Below the pieces are notes generated by a model. The model had not been told where the DNA came from. It saw only the letters and a program-made list of their open reading frames with translations, and ran no database searches. The position numbers and the translations under genes are program-made. 64,000 bases of DNA from Euonymus europaeus (lineage: Eukaryota; Streptophyta; Magnoliopsida; Celastrales; Celastraceae): NCBI GenBank assembly GCA_963580455.1, contig OY756970.1, positions 16,678,001 through 16,742,000 on the forward strand. The letters run 5' to 3'. The stretch's first letter is position 1, and each line of letters opens with the position of its first letter. Of this stretch, positions 35,601-46,652 are shown piece by piece.

Positions 35601-37660
35601 GACGGTGTCGTTTTGCAAGACGGGAATAAGGCAAGGCCTGATTAGCGGAATAGGATTCGAACTTTCTTTCGTCTTACTCTTTAATGTTTATGCAACCAGT
35701 TTCTATGTTGGAGCTCGATCCGTTAAGCTGGCAGAATCACATCTGCTAATGTTTTTCAAGTGAGTATCAGAATTTTGCCTTTTCGTTTTCAGTTCATCAA
35801 CTTACCACACTATTAGTATTTGTTGTTAACATGATGCATATCTATGATCAACTTGTATTCTTTACTTTGACTAGGCGGCTGTTGGAGTTACTTTGACTAT
35901 AACATTATAGTGATTCTTATCATTAATTAAACTTATAAAAGCGGCATGTATCTTCTTTAAATTTAAGACATCAAACGATGAATCTGTTCATATTATTGAT
36001 ATCATTATTCCTATAAATAATTTTATATATTTATATATGTCATTTTAAACCTCTTTATTTATAACTAGACTAAATATTATTAAAACAATAAATAATAATT
36101 TCAAAAGTAAACCAACATTTCGTTTCATGTGCGAGTAAATTCGACCATTCTTGATTAGATTAATAAAATAACATATGCAAATTAAACAGAATACTTTTAT
36201 TGAATATTCGATTCTCAAACTATAGCTACAATCAATCTCCAACACAATATTTGATTCAAAATTCCAGGTGAATCAAAAATATGAATTCCCATATGGATCC
36301 AAGCCAGAACAACTGAAAAATATACTTCATTTGGCACAAAATTACTCTTAGAGCAATAAACGAGTAAAATGACTGTTAAATCAGTTTTAAGTATGAATTA
36401 AAAGGATGTTTACATTATGGAAAGTAGAAATTTAAACATTTATGGGGATCCAAAGGGCAAGGAAACAGTAGCAGCACATATTTTAGTGGCAGAATGAAAA
36501 GCAATAAAACCGTTTTAAATGTGTGTCTGACACATTTAAAGACCCCATCATATGACATCCTTTTAAGCTTTTAGAGACACCAACCAAATCATAGGAGCAC
36601 CAATTTTGGTATATAGGATTAAAATATTCTTGTAATAATAGCATTTAAGAGTACAGATCATACCCATTCTACCAATATAGGCAGTCTCCATAAGTTGCGC
36701 TAAAGGATCAATAGCCTGCCCAGCAATTGCAGGCAAAGAAAGCCTTATAAGCTCACGTTTGACATCAGAAGCACGTGCTTCGTTATTAGATATTCGTGCC
36801 AATTCACTGTAAATTAAGATCAACAAAAGTTACATAATAATCATCATTTAGGCGCAACCAACTTCAAAAAGAAAACACAATATTAGCAAGTTGATCACTG
36901 GCACTTCACAAAGCAAACATGACAGTAAATCTTACCCTCTGGAAGACAGACTCTCAAAATACGAAAAGGACATCCTTTTGTTGCTTAAATAAGAAAAGGA
37001 CAGAAATATTAGCAAGTCATTTGTGGACACTGGACACATGACAAAAAACCTATTTGCACCATTAGTTGATCCACAGTAAATTTGCCATATATACTCTTTC
37101 AACTGATATGGCATTGGCAAAAGGGCAAAACTTAATCAGCAATTCAATAGCTATAACCACATGGGGAGGTCACAAACAGAAATATATGGTCTAGTCATTA
37201 TCTTTCAAATATTACAAACAAATAATTGAATTTATCAAAAACACGTAATTCAACCTAATAGGAAACCAGCAAAGAAGTATAAACTAAAGACAAATACAGA
37301 TAAAAGATGGAGGTTTTTTTTTTGGAGGTCTTACTCTTCTTCCTCCTCTGAATTGCACAAAGACGACTCTTCTTCAAAATTCAACTGCTCTTCTACACCA
37401 GCGACTCCAACACCAGAATCTGAACTCAATTGATCACGGACCACTGGAAAACAGGGCTTTCTACGATGGGCCACCAGCGGTGACAATGAATACATGCCCT
37501 CTGCTGATAGGTGACAGTTTGACATCACACCTGAAGAGCCCAATGCCTTACAAACTTCACTTGGATGTACCCCTGAAATCTTTGTAAACCTCTTCCATTT
37601 ATCACTTCTACTTGTAATCCCACTAGAAATTTTGTTGCCACATAGTTTTGTGACTGGCAT
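30279..37660 (-). CDS. DTX45: MATE transporter, DETOXIFICATION 45-like, plastid-targeted
   Basis: Thirteen coding exons, from high to low: 37660-37335, 36806-36664, 34393-34250, 34139-33967, 33679-33544, 32962-32866, 32782-32682, 32342-32179, 31577-31506, 31361-31245, 31142-31047, 30962-30841 and 30363-30279. Together they give 591 aa with phase kept throughout. The first 105 or so residues are Ser/Lys-rich with an acidic EEEEE stretch and no membrane helix, consistent with a plastid transit region. Then comes the MATE core: [67 protein letters not shown] and [16 protein letters not shown] proteins export small molecules against Na+ or H+; the plastid DTX44/45 group, related to EDS5, has no settled substrate. 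The intron after exon 5 uses a GC donor (AG|GCAAGT). Intron 2 (2.3 kb) holds an antisense ABCB fragment. The spacer 37661-38290 is probably leader and promoter. Confidence 0.92.
31945..32108 (-). mobile_element. SINE inside a MATE intron (Au-like 3' end)
   Basis: Read on the minus strand, the sequence has CAGTTGTAGGATACAAC, a B box in GTCACAAGTTCAATTCC, then a body ending TTGACCCCGCCCACCACAGG, AGCCTTGTGCATCGGTTACC. The end matches the plant Au-type SINE tail (GGGAGCCTTGTGCACTGGGTA). It sits in the same direction as the host gene, in the intron between exons 8 and 9. Confidence 0.6.
32647..32675. repeat. (GA)14 microsatellite next to a splice donor
   Basis: An uninterrupted GA run on the plus strand begins six bases from the donor of MATE exon 7 (donor GTGAAG at 32681-32676 on the minus strand), so the intron opens with a long CT tract. 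Confidence 0.9.
35473..35763 (+). pseudogene. Chimeric, broken ABCB transporter fragment in MATE intron
   Basis: The frame opens [20 protein letters not shown] and has the polar N-terminal tail of plant ABCB (MDR/PGP) transporters up to [10 protein letters not shown], where the family normally continues into the first membrane helix. Instead it jumps to [13 protein letters not shown] and [15 protein letters not shown], sequence from the middle of the first membrane domain. Near the end a one-base loss shifts the frame: the other frame would read ITSANVFQ, the expected continuation, and ends at a GTGAGT donor. A leader with an apparent intron (about 35202-35276) precedes the ATG, so this is a DNA-level copy and not a processed one. 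It lies antisense to the MATE gene. It is not expected to make a working protein. Confidence 0.7.
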
Positions 37661-38159
37661 TTTCAGAAATCTATATTATAGCTTCGAATTTTGATAAAAT
37701 AATTTAGGGTAACGCTGCAAAATGCGAAATAGCATGTCAGAAATCAAATTATCAGTACACAAAACATCTGAATTTTTTGCATAATACGAAAAACATTGTT
37801 CATGCAATCCATAAAAAAAGAAACATATCCAAGCGAACTCACAATTCATAACTCAATGAAAATTATTCAATCAAAAAATTGATTAGTGAAAGGTTGACAG
37901 GAAACAAAAAAATAAATAAATCAACTATTTCACCCAGCGAGAGCAAACGAGAATACAAAATCAAATAAATATCGCAGAGATGATAAAAACTATGTTCGAA
38001 ATCAAATATTCCACACATAAAAAGATTCTTCAATATTGGAAATCGAGAAACCTTCCTAATTTCCGTTCGAGTAGATAACTGAAAAACCTCATTTGAAAAC
38101 AGAGCAGAAACCGCCAAACAAATATCAATGAAAACTCACCAATTCTTATAGTGAAAGGA

Positions 38160-39055
38160 ACATTTTATTTTCCTATAAATCAGTAAAAGGAAAGTATAAT
38201 TATGAAATAAAAAGGGAATAGTTTACCGCAAATCCATGCAATATAGAATTCAATCAGAAAAGAAAGAACCGTTGATCAAACGCTTTGTTGTTTGGTTCGC
38301 TGTAAAATGAGTAAAAGAGAAAGGAAACCAAAACCCAAAATCAAAAACGAAGATCTTACCAAGAAAAACCTTTGCGCTCGTTTAGCATCAGCAGATAAAG
38401 GCTGCAGTGAGCGTATCGAATGCCTGTGCTGTCAGCCTGTCACGAACTACGAACTCCCGATTGGAACCATTAGGTAACCGTTTTGAATTTGCTAGTTTCG
38501 ACCTTTTGGGCTATATTGGGCTTTAAAATGGCCTTCTGTATTTACTTTTAGGCCTTTCTTAAGCCTGGATATGGGCTTTCATTTCGGCCATTTCAAGTTC
38601 CAAATATATTCTCATTCGAATTTGATTTTGATGAGCGGTAAGAGCTAACTCAAAAACAAGTTTAGAAATAAGTATAGAAATTATAAATTATTCAAAATAT
38701 TTTTACCTATGTAAAAGAACACTACGTTAATATTTTTTCTCATTTTGTTTCTTCTCCCTTTTTTCTCCTTCTTCCTCGTTCTTGTTCTTCCTCATCCGTT
38801 ATCTATTATCTTCGCATCATTCTTTTTTTTCGTCTTCTTCTTCCTTCTTCTTAATCATTCTTCTTATTCCTCCACTGATATCTTATTTCATCATATCCCC
38901 CACCTTCATAGTCAACAAAAGTTATTTATCTATGCTATTGATTGAAGTGACTCTAGTCCTTTTTGTTTGATCAAAACAGATCTACAAGCAAAGTTCTTGA
39001 TATAAAGAGATAGAAAAACTGGATCTGCAGATATTATATCTATTTTGGATGTGTC
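38160..39055. other. Upstream region of the MATE gene, no gene
   Basis: The first 150 or so bases are probably the MATE promoter (minus strand). The frame 38292-38477 is GC-neutral and without any recognised domain, and 38740-38900 is a TTC-rich low-complexity tract. Nothing else was recognised. Confidence 0.4.
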
Positions 39056-39059
39056 GATA

Positions 39060-39380
39060 TTATATTTGTTTTGATTTGTTATATATTTTGAATTTGCTTA
39101 TATTAAATTTATTTAAATGAAATTCTTGTGTTTTAACTTTCATTGTGAGATAGTTCTAAATGAAATTCTTGTGAATCATTCTTGAAACATCATTTGTGAT
39201 ATTATAAATGTTTTGTATCTATTGATATTATATGTATTTTGGATTTGCTGATCTTAAATTGATTTTAATGAAATTTTTATGTTTCAATCTTTTTTGTCGT
39301 GACATTTTTAAATGAAATTCTGGGGATTCATTCTTCAAACATAATATTCTTGATATTATATCTGTTTCGAAATTATTGAT
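39060..39380. repeat. Diverged tandem repeat of about 150 bp
   Basis: Blocks ATATTTTGAATTTGCTTATATTAAATTTA...AATGAAATTCTTGTG...TTCTTGAAACAT...GATATTAT recur about 150 bp later in the same order (ATTTTGGATTTGCTGATCTTAAATTGA and following). Two diverged copies are visible in AT-rich non-coding DNA. Confidence 0.5.
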
Positions 39381-40910
39381 ATGATGCTGACTATCTTTAT
39401 TAAAATCAGCATATTGACTTAAAATATTTGCATGAATCAAATAAGAAATTCAATTTCGTGAAGAACAATGGTGGAATGAAGCAAATTGGTGGAAAAAATA
39501 GTAAACACGAAGTGTGCAAAATCAAACGTGCTAATATGAGTAATCTTGTTTTTGATTTAACAAAAAATAGTAATAATTTAATTAATTGGGCTTATATCAT
39601 TAAATAATATAATTGAGGTTAATATGGTCAATTAAAAAAGTTCGTTCAAAGTTTTGTTTTTTTTGGAATATTAATTTAAACTTTATGGATTTGTTAGAAC
39701 ATATGAAGGAGTGTTTTTATTGAATTTTTTTAAAAAATGAGAGACTTATCTCCAATTTTCTATTTTTCAAATTCACTCCATTAAACATACAAAAATTCCC
39801 ATCTATGAACACCTCTCTTGTTTCTACCATTTTTGCACTAACTTTTTTTTCCCTTCTCCCATCTTCTCTCACGCAAAATAGAGATGGACTTCGACTGCGA
39901 TCTTCATCACGCCTACCATGGGAGGGTTGGTTCTAATCATCCTCCTCAGATCGTCCGTGACTCGACCTTTCTCGCTTCCATAGGTCTGCCTTCTAGGGGG
40001 CCTCTCTCTTACAGATTCATACTTTGAACTCCCACCCTCATACTCATATCCCTGCTCCTCCCACCCTCATACTCCCTCATCCCAACAAAAAAAAGTTGCC
40101 TTTGAAATCCAAGGCACCAATCAAATGTCAAAAGTTGTATTCTTAGCAAAGAGGACACCGATCGATCTAATGCTGAAATTCCAAATGAAAATGATTTTAT
40201 CACATGAAATGCAAATCATGAAGTCAAGTTTTAGGAGTACCAAGTCAGAGAGAAACCTATCAAGTATGTTTTTCATACCTCTTTTAGTGTACTACCTTTG
40301 GGAGCATAATTGGACTGTTTAATACTAGTGATTAGAAAGCTTTTAGCATGCAATACAGACCTAGTTTTTGTTGAAGACTTGAAGTTAAACTTTTCTTGAC
40401 TTGCTATGAAGATGATCATGGTGAAATTGTGTTTGATGAAATGCCTAAAAGAGATGTGGTGGGGTGTCCTATGAAAAAAATGAAAAAAAAAATGAAACTT
40501 CGGGTGAACTCATAATGATATGTTTTTTACTAGGATTTTTTAAGAGTGTAATATACTTAGTTAAAACTTAAAAGTCGGGTGCGACTAGTGCTCATCTTCG
40601 AATTTGGATCCCTCAACTTAAGGAGGAGTCACCTCTAGTTTAGAGACCTCTTTCGAGTCGGGTGGGCCACCGTACAAGGCTTCCAACATCTTAAAGAATC
40701 TTATTTTTGAAAAAGGTTAATATTATAATAGTTTGAATTCATTTAGGTCTCACTAAGAAAAATTAACCCAATAACTTTTAATTTATTTCAATATAAAAAA
40801 TAAAAAGTAAACTCATTTAAGCCCTTCTAATTTTTTAAAAGACCTTTTTTTAAGTTTGTCTTGCCGCCTCAAGACTAGGTATGCCATTTCTTCAATTAAT
40901 TCGGTCATTC
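39381..40910. other. Intergenic, nothing recognised
   Basis: AT-rich DNA without coding frames that resemble proteins. A short stretch around 39880-40010 is more GC-rich, but its frames are not recognised. Confidence 0.4.
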
Positions 40911-40918
40911 TAATTGGT

Positions 40919-41255
40919 TAGAGGTGGCAAAATTATATCAGACCCGGATTATACAAAGCTTGGACATAAATTATATGTATAAAATTCAGGTTTAAACACA
41001 AATATTTGTCCCGTTTAAAATCGGACTAGAGCACAAACACAAAAATCTTGTTTGATTTAGTTGTTCAAAACCTAACTCGGATTGGATTATTGTTCGATTT
41101 ATTTGTTCGAATTTAAACCAATCCAGGTATACTCAATTAATCACATTTGAAAATTCAAACCAATTCTCATCCAAACATACAAATATCTCATAAACACACT
41201 ATATTATCCAACCCGACATCTATATTGATCCAAACTGGAGTTTTTGCCACCCCTA
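40919..41255. mobile_element. hAT-type MITE of 337 bp
   Basis: Ends TAGAGGTGGCAAAA and TTTTTGCCACCCCTA are inverted repeats, and the flanks TAATTGGT (40911-40918) and TAATTGAT (41256-41263) form an 8-bp target duplication with one mismatch. The interior is AT-rich with GGATTGGATTATTGTTCGATT and related blocks that recur in the worn copies at about 21172-21560 and 26110-26385. Confidence 0.75.
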
Positions 41256-41263
41256 TAATTGAT

Positions 41264-42548
41264 CAGTGTTTCGTGTAATTTGATAAGATCGAATGACCAA
41301 TATTTGATGATACATTTAAAAGCAATGTTCCTCAATCCAAATTATGACCTTGAATTTTCGGTGTGTGTTAATATGGATGGATGGAGTGTATAAACTCCGA
41401 ACGTAAGTTATGAGCGTATAATTTGTTACCACTCTAGAGACAGACAAGCTAAACAAGCACATAATTTTTCGATACTTTCCACCTTGCTTCCAAACTTTGC
41501 CTTCTGTGACTAGAATATAAAGGAATCCGAAATTGCGCTACAAACCTGCATTTTGGGATCTGAACTATCAAGTACTATCCTACATCAACACGTGTTTATA
41601 GATTTCTCTCATTTTCTATCTGCGAAATGTGGAAGTCATTGAATTTTGACAACTGACTAGAAATCTCAAGATCGACCCAATTTCGGAATTATATCATTTT
41701 CATTAATTAAGTAAATTGATACAAGTCTTAAATGAATGACTACATGTCATGATTAGCTAAGTTGCCTAATCATTTAGCAAGTGAATAATTAGTGATAATT
41801 ATTTCTTCAAATCAAACATACCCAACTTATTTATTTATTAATATCTATAAGTGATAGTCTGGTTAGATTTCTCCTATGTAGAAAGATAAAGGTCTTGTGT
41901 TTAAATTTTCCATGTTATCAATTTGAGTGAGATTTATGATCATTATAATGATAGTCATAAAATTCTTGTGTAGCCTACCACTCCATTGACTTTCTTTATT
42001 TTGTTCGATATTTCACCTCCTTGATATATATATATAACTTATTTATTTATTAATAAATATCACTAGTGTTACTTATGACGGTCCCCTGTAAGGAGATCTG
42101 AGCCAGTAATTTTTTTATTTTATTATTTAAAAATTACGAATGTTTTGACTGGAATTACGAGTTCAAAGATATATTTTTTGTATAAAAAAATCAAGTAGAC
42201 AATGAAAAAGACACGATAATTCTCAATCATTAAATATAAACTCGAAAAATTATATCTCAATTTTTACTGTCTATTTGATTTTTGTTTGATACGAAAAATA
42301 TAACTTTAAACTTGTAATTTCGATCAAAATATATTCATAATTTTAAAATAAAAAAATAAAAAATTACTGGCTCAAAAGCGCTGTTATTTATCTTACATCA
42401 TCACTTAATTTCCCCATCTAGAGAAAAACAAATAGCTATGTCCTCAGATTTCACAAATAAGACAGAAAAGATGGGAAAGATTACAAATAGTGGGACCCAA
42501 CCAAAGCTAAACGAAAGAAAACAGTGGGACTCACCATAGTGGAAGGTG
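41264..42548. other. Spacer upstream of the PUB15-like gene
   Basis: No gene. Positions 42100-42370 contain two inverted stretches around GTATCAAACAAAAATC/TGATTTTTTTATAC-type motifs, and a (TA)n run lies near 42025. The last few hundred bases are promoter. Confidence 0.4.
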
Positions 42549-42554
42549 CACGTG
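42549..42554. promoter_or_regulatory. G-box upstream of the PUB15-like gene
   Basis: CACGTG lies about 165 bp before the start codon, followed at once by an ACGCGT motif (42558-42563) of the type bound by CAMTA factors. These are short motifs, and their function is inferred. Confidence 0.3.
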
Positions 42555-42694
42555 AAGACGCGTCACATTGTCAATAATATGAAACAACCGCGTTCGAGGT
42601 AACTGTATTTCAAAATCCGCGAGTGTATATTTTCGCTGATTTTCCGGGAAAATCGAGGGTCTGAGGTACCGGTTTTGGACTTTGGCCGGGAGAC

Positions 42695-42714
42695 TGAGTG
42701 AGTGAGTGAGTGAG
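42695..42714 (+). repeat. (TGAG)5 microsatellite in the 5' leader
   Basis: Five copies of TGAG end four bases before the ATG at 42718, inside the probable 5' untranslated leader of the PUB15-like gene. Confidence 0.85.
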
Positions 42715-42717
42715 AAA

Positions 42718-45499
42718 ATGGAGAGGGATAAGGTTAGTGATTCGAGTTCATCCAACGGTGCATACGAGACCGAATTGGTTAGGGAGCTGATGGAAGTGAT
42801 TGAGACCGTTGGATCTTACTCTGGGTTCAAGAGGACCCAGAGAAAGGAATGCTTGAATTTGGTGAGAAGATTGAAGCTGCTAGTGCCACTTTTGGAGGAG
42901 ATAAGAGAGACTGATAAAGGGTCGGTCGTGAGTGAGGCCTTTGATTGCTTGGATCGTCTGAATAAGGCACTTCTTGGAGCTAAGAGGTTACTCAAGGATT
43001 GCTGCTATGGAAGCAAGATTTATTTGGTTAGTATAATTATGTGCGATTTTATTTACTCTCTCTACCAGTATTTGTAAGTGGGTCTTTGTTAGTTTGTTTT
43101 AATTATGATTTTTTACTTTCTTAATTGTTTTTTTTTTGTCAAATTAGGCACTGGAGAGTGAGGCTGTGATGAGTAGATTTCATGGAGTTTATGACAAATT
43201 AAACCAGGCTTTGGATGGTATGCCTTATCAGGAGCTTGGGATCTCAATTGAAGTGAAAGAGCAGGTATGCCTATTCCTTTTTCCCCTTTTATGTGGAACT
43301 TTTAGTGTTATTAGAAGGTACAATGCGGTTCTCTCTACTGCTTGATGACCATTGGTGCCTAAAAATATCTATACATTTCAGCTAATTATGGAATTTTAGT
43401 AGAACTTTGCTGCTGAAGCTGTTTGGAGTATGTTAGGCTGAAAATGCAATGAAAACCACAAAAAGAACTAGAAAATGCTTCTTTAGATGCCTGTTCAGAA
43501 CTTGTTCTAACGCTCTTTGGTGCATTAAAGCTATATACATATTCTGTATTTTCCAGGAACATCTACTTAACATGTTTTATGTGGCGCAGCGATCAAATAC
43601 ATTAGTTTATGTTTCCAATTTCTTTGTGCACTGGATATACAAGGCTTATGTTTCCGATGTCTTCTGATTGTGTAATCTGGTTTGTTTGAGGACTAGAACA
43701 GCTGCTGCACCGCCATGTGTTGCTATCTATTTACTGCTTCTTTTCGGCACACTATGCCTGCTCTATGTATCTTTCTCTAGCCCATCTTCTCTATATATTG
43801 CTGGCTTACTCATTTTCTCGTTACTTATATTCTTATTAATATTATTGGTTAAATTAGGTTGAGTTGATGCGTATGCAACTAAAAAGAGCCAAAAAACGGA
43901 CTGATACCCAAGATATGGAACTAGCTATGGATATGATGGTTGTATTCTCTCAAAAGGATGACCGCAATGCAGACATTGCGATACTAGAAAGGTTGGCTAT
44001 TAAGTTGGAACTGCATTCTATAGTAGACTTGAAGGCTGAAACATTAGCTGTTAGAAAATTAGTGAAAAAGAGAGTTGCACATAATGCAGAAAGCATTCAG
44101 CATACCCTGCAACTCTTGGATAAGTTCAGAAAAATTGCAGGAGTCAACGAGAACAATGTGCTAGAACCCCCAATTTCTCTTAAGAGTCTGCAGAGATGCC
44201 AGTCCTTGCTAATTCCTCATGAATTCCTTTGTCCAATCACGCTAGAGATTATGACAGATCCTGTTATTGTGGCAACTGGGCAGGTATGCTTGAATTCTAT
44301 GTCATGGACAAAAATCAAATAAATCAAACAGTTCTTGACTTTATTTCATCAATTTTATGTGTTTGCAGTTCAGATTATTGTCTTCACTTTATATTGGCTA
44401 ACTCATCTTTCTCCTTGCCGTTTCAAAGACTTATGAAAGAGAGAGCATAGAGAAGTGGTTAAACTCTAATCATTGGACGTGCCCAAAGACCGGACAAACT
44501 TTGGATCACTTGTCACTGGCACCAAACTATGCCCTACGCAACCTTATTCTGCAGTGGTGTGAGAAGAATGACTATGAACTGCCAAAGAAGGATAGTCGTG
44601 GAGGCTCCGGTGGCTCGTCTACTGAGCTCATCAAGGAAATATCTTCCTTGATACAAAATCTAACCTCTTGTCAATTGGACATGAGTAGAGATGCCATTGT
44701 GAAGATCCGTATGCTGTCCAAAGAGAGTCCGGACAACAGGATTTTGATTGCGAACAATGGAGCAATCCCCGTCCTCGTTAAACTCTTGTCCTATCCTGAT
44801 TCCAAGATTCAAGAGCATGCAGTAACATCACTTCTGAACTTGTCAATCGATGAGGCAAACAAAAGACTTATTGCTAGAGAAGGAGCTATTCCTGCTATAA
44901 TTGAGGTGCTGCAGAATGGAACGGATGCTGCCAGAGAGAACTCCGCAGCATCCTTATTTAGTTTATCAATTCTTGATGAGAACAAAGTACTTGTTGCAAC
45001 CTTGAATGGAATCCCACCTTTGGTGGATCTTCTGCAAAATGGGACTATCAGAGGTAAAAAGGATGCTGCCACTGCACTCTTCAACTTGTCTTTAAACCAA
45101 GCCAACAAGGCCAGGATAATTAAGGCAGGCGTAGTACCTCCACTGCTTCGTTTACTCGAGGACAAGAACTTAGGCATGATTGATGAAGCACTCTCGATCC
45201 TTTTACTCCTTGCATCACACCCCGAAGGACGAAATGAGATAGGAAGTCTGTCGCTAATCAAAACCCTTGTTGAAATCATTAAGAATGGGACTCCAAAGAA
45301 CAAGGAATGTGCCACAGCAGTACTTCTTGAGTTGGGTCTGAACAGTTCATCCTTCACTTTGGCTGCACTTCAGTATGGTGTATATGAAGATTTGGTAGAG
45401 TTGGCTAGATGTGGAACCAACAGAGCCCAAAGAAAGGCTAATTCTCTTCTGCAACATATGAGCAAGTGTGAGCACATTCCTTTTAATCTGATGAAGTAG
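42718..45499 (+). CDS. PUB15: U-box/ARM-repeat E3 ubiquitin ligase, PUB15-like
   Basis: Four exons: 42718-43026, 43148-43264, 43858-44283 and 44429-45499, giving 640 aa. Residues 1-250 form the helical N-terminal UND region ([50 protein letters not shown]). The U-box spans about 261-335 with [20 protein letters not shown] and [20 protein letters not shown]; the third intron splits it after Gln284. About seven armadillo repeats follow, each with the motif (A/G)AIPxLVxLL and NLS, for example [20 protein letters not shown]. The protein transfers ubiquitin from an E2 to substrates bound by the ARM repeats. N-terminal and ARM sequences fit PUB15 better than PUB12-14. The start at 42718 is the first ATG after a (TGAG)n leader. 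Substrates are unknown. Confidence 0.95.
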
Positions 45500-46652
45500 T
45501 GGATTAGTTTTTTTCTCTCTAGATCGTCGCATACCTGTGACTGTGAGCTATGAATCAAATCTTGAGGAGCTGTGCTTTTGTTCTTGTGTATCCTCTGAAT
45601 ACTTGTGTCTCATGTCCAAAGATGTACACTGATGCTGCACATTTATTGCCCATGGCGAATTTGGTTTTCTATGATTGTCATTGGAAATACAGTTACTGAC
45701 ATCATCATTAAGAATAAATAGTATGTTTGCTTGTCAGTCACTATCTACACTCAAAAATGTGGGAAATTCTGTATTGTGAATGGCACAACGAGTAGCCGTC
45801 TTGCTATAATAAAACACTACACTGTCTAGAGGTTCTGAGTGACATGTGCTAACTAATATGCTGTTTTAAATATTATTGATGCTTGATTCATTATTTAGGA
45901 AAAACATAAATACTGTAATTAATTACATATATTAGTATTAGTACAAATTATTAAACGATGATATTTATAAATCATTTTTACATTTTTTTAGAGTTATATG
46001 TAAAATTATTTGTTGTCTGATATCGATTTTCACTCTCTATTTTTTTCACATTATTTATTTGCTAATCATATTAATTATGATTCGTGAATGCCTCGAGTGT
46101 TTTCGCTCAACTAAAACAAGATCAAAGATCTTCAATCAAATACACCATAACATATATAAAAGCTTAAACATCATCAAACGCAACTAACAAAAAAAAAATG
46201 AGGTCCTTGTTTTTAACCTTCTTGCCTTGAATAATTGTTTACCGATGAAAACAAAAACAACAAACAAAAAAGAAAATAACTAGAAAGCCTAATGGGCTCA
46301 AAATGAAATCCAATGTACCAGGCTCTTGTACCATTGACCCAAGCATGACCAAGTTGCGCACTTGCGCATCCGGGTGGTTTAGGAGTTTGACGTCATATTA
46401 TTTTATTTTGCCAGCTGTCGCTACGCGATTGATTGCCCGATGACTGTCGTGTTTGTTAGAATTAATCTTTGCTTCCTGTCTTTTCGTTTTTCTCCTTTTT
46501 TGTTTTTCAATTTCGCTCATTTCTCTTGATTTCTGAGTTCGATACTTTTATTTAATTTCACTCAATCGAAGACAAACGATCGGAAGCGAGAATTGTTTTA
46601 GTCGGGGTTCGATTGCTTTTTGGGGCTTAGGGTTTTCTATTGAAGAGGAAGA
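45500..46652. other. Spacer between PUB15-like and DSK2-like genes
   Basis: The first 220 or so bases are the 3' flank of the ligase gene, with an AATAAA-type signal near 45713. The remainder is AT-rich until the DSK2 promoter and leader (about 46320-46652). No further gene was seen. Confidence 0.45.

Noticed and set aside
38292..38477. Small basic frame MVRCKMSKRERKPKPKIKNE
   Set aside because: Low-complexity basic composition in the probable MATE promoter; no support for a gene.
41855..41960. Possible further SINE (GGTTAGATTTCTCC...GTTTAAATTTT)
   Set aside because: The box motifs are too degraded to separate from chance in AT-rich DNA.
44809..45357. Long minus-strand open frame of 182 codons
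   Set aside because: It is antisense to the ARM-repeat exon of the PUB15-like gene and has no domain; its openness follows from the codon use of the real gene.
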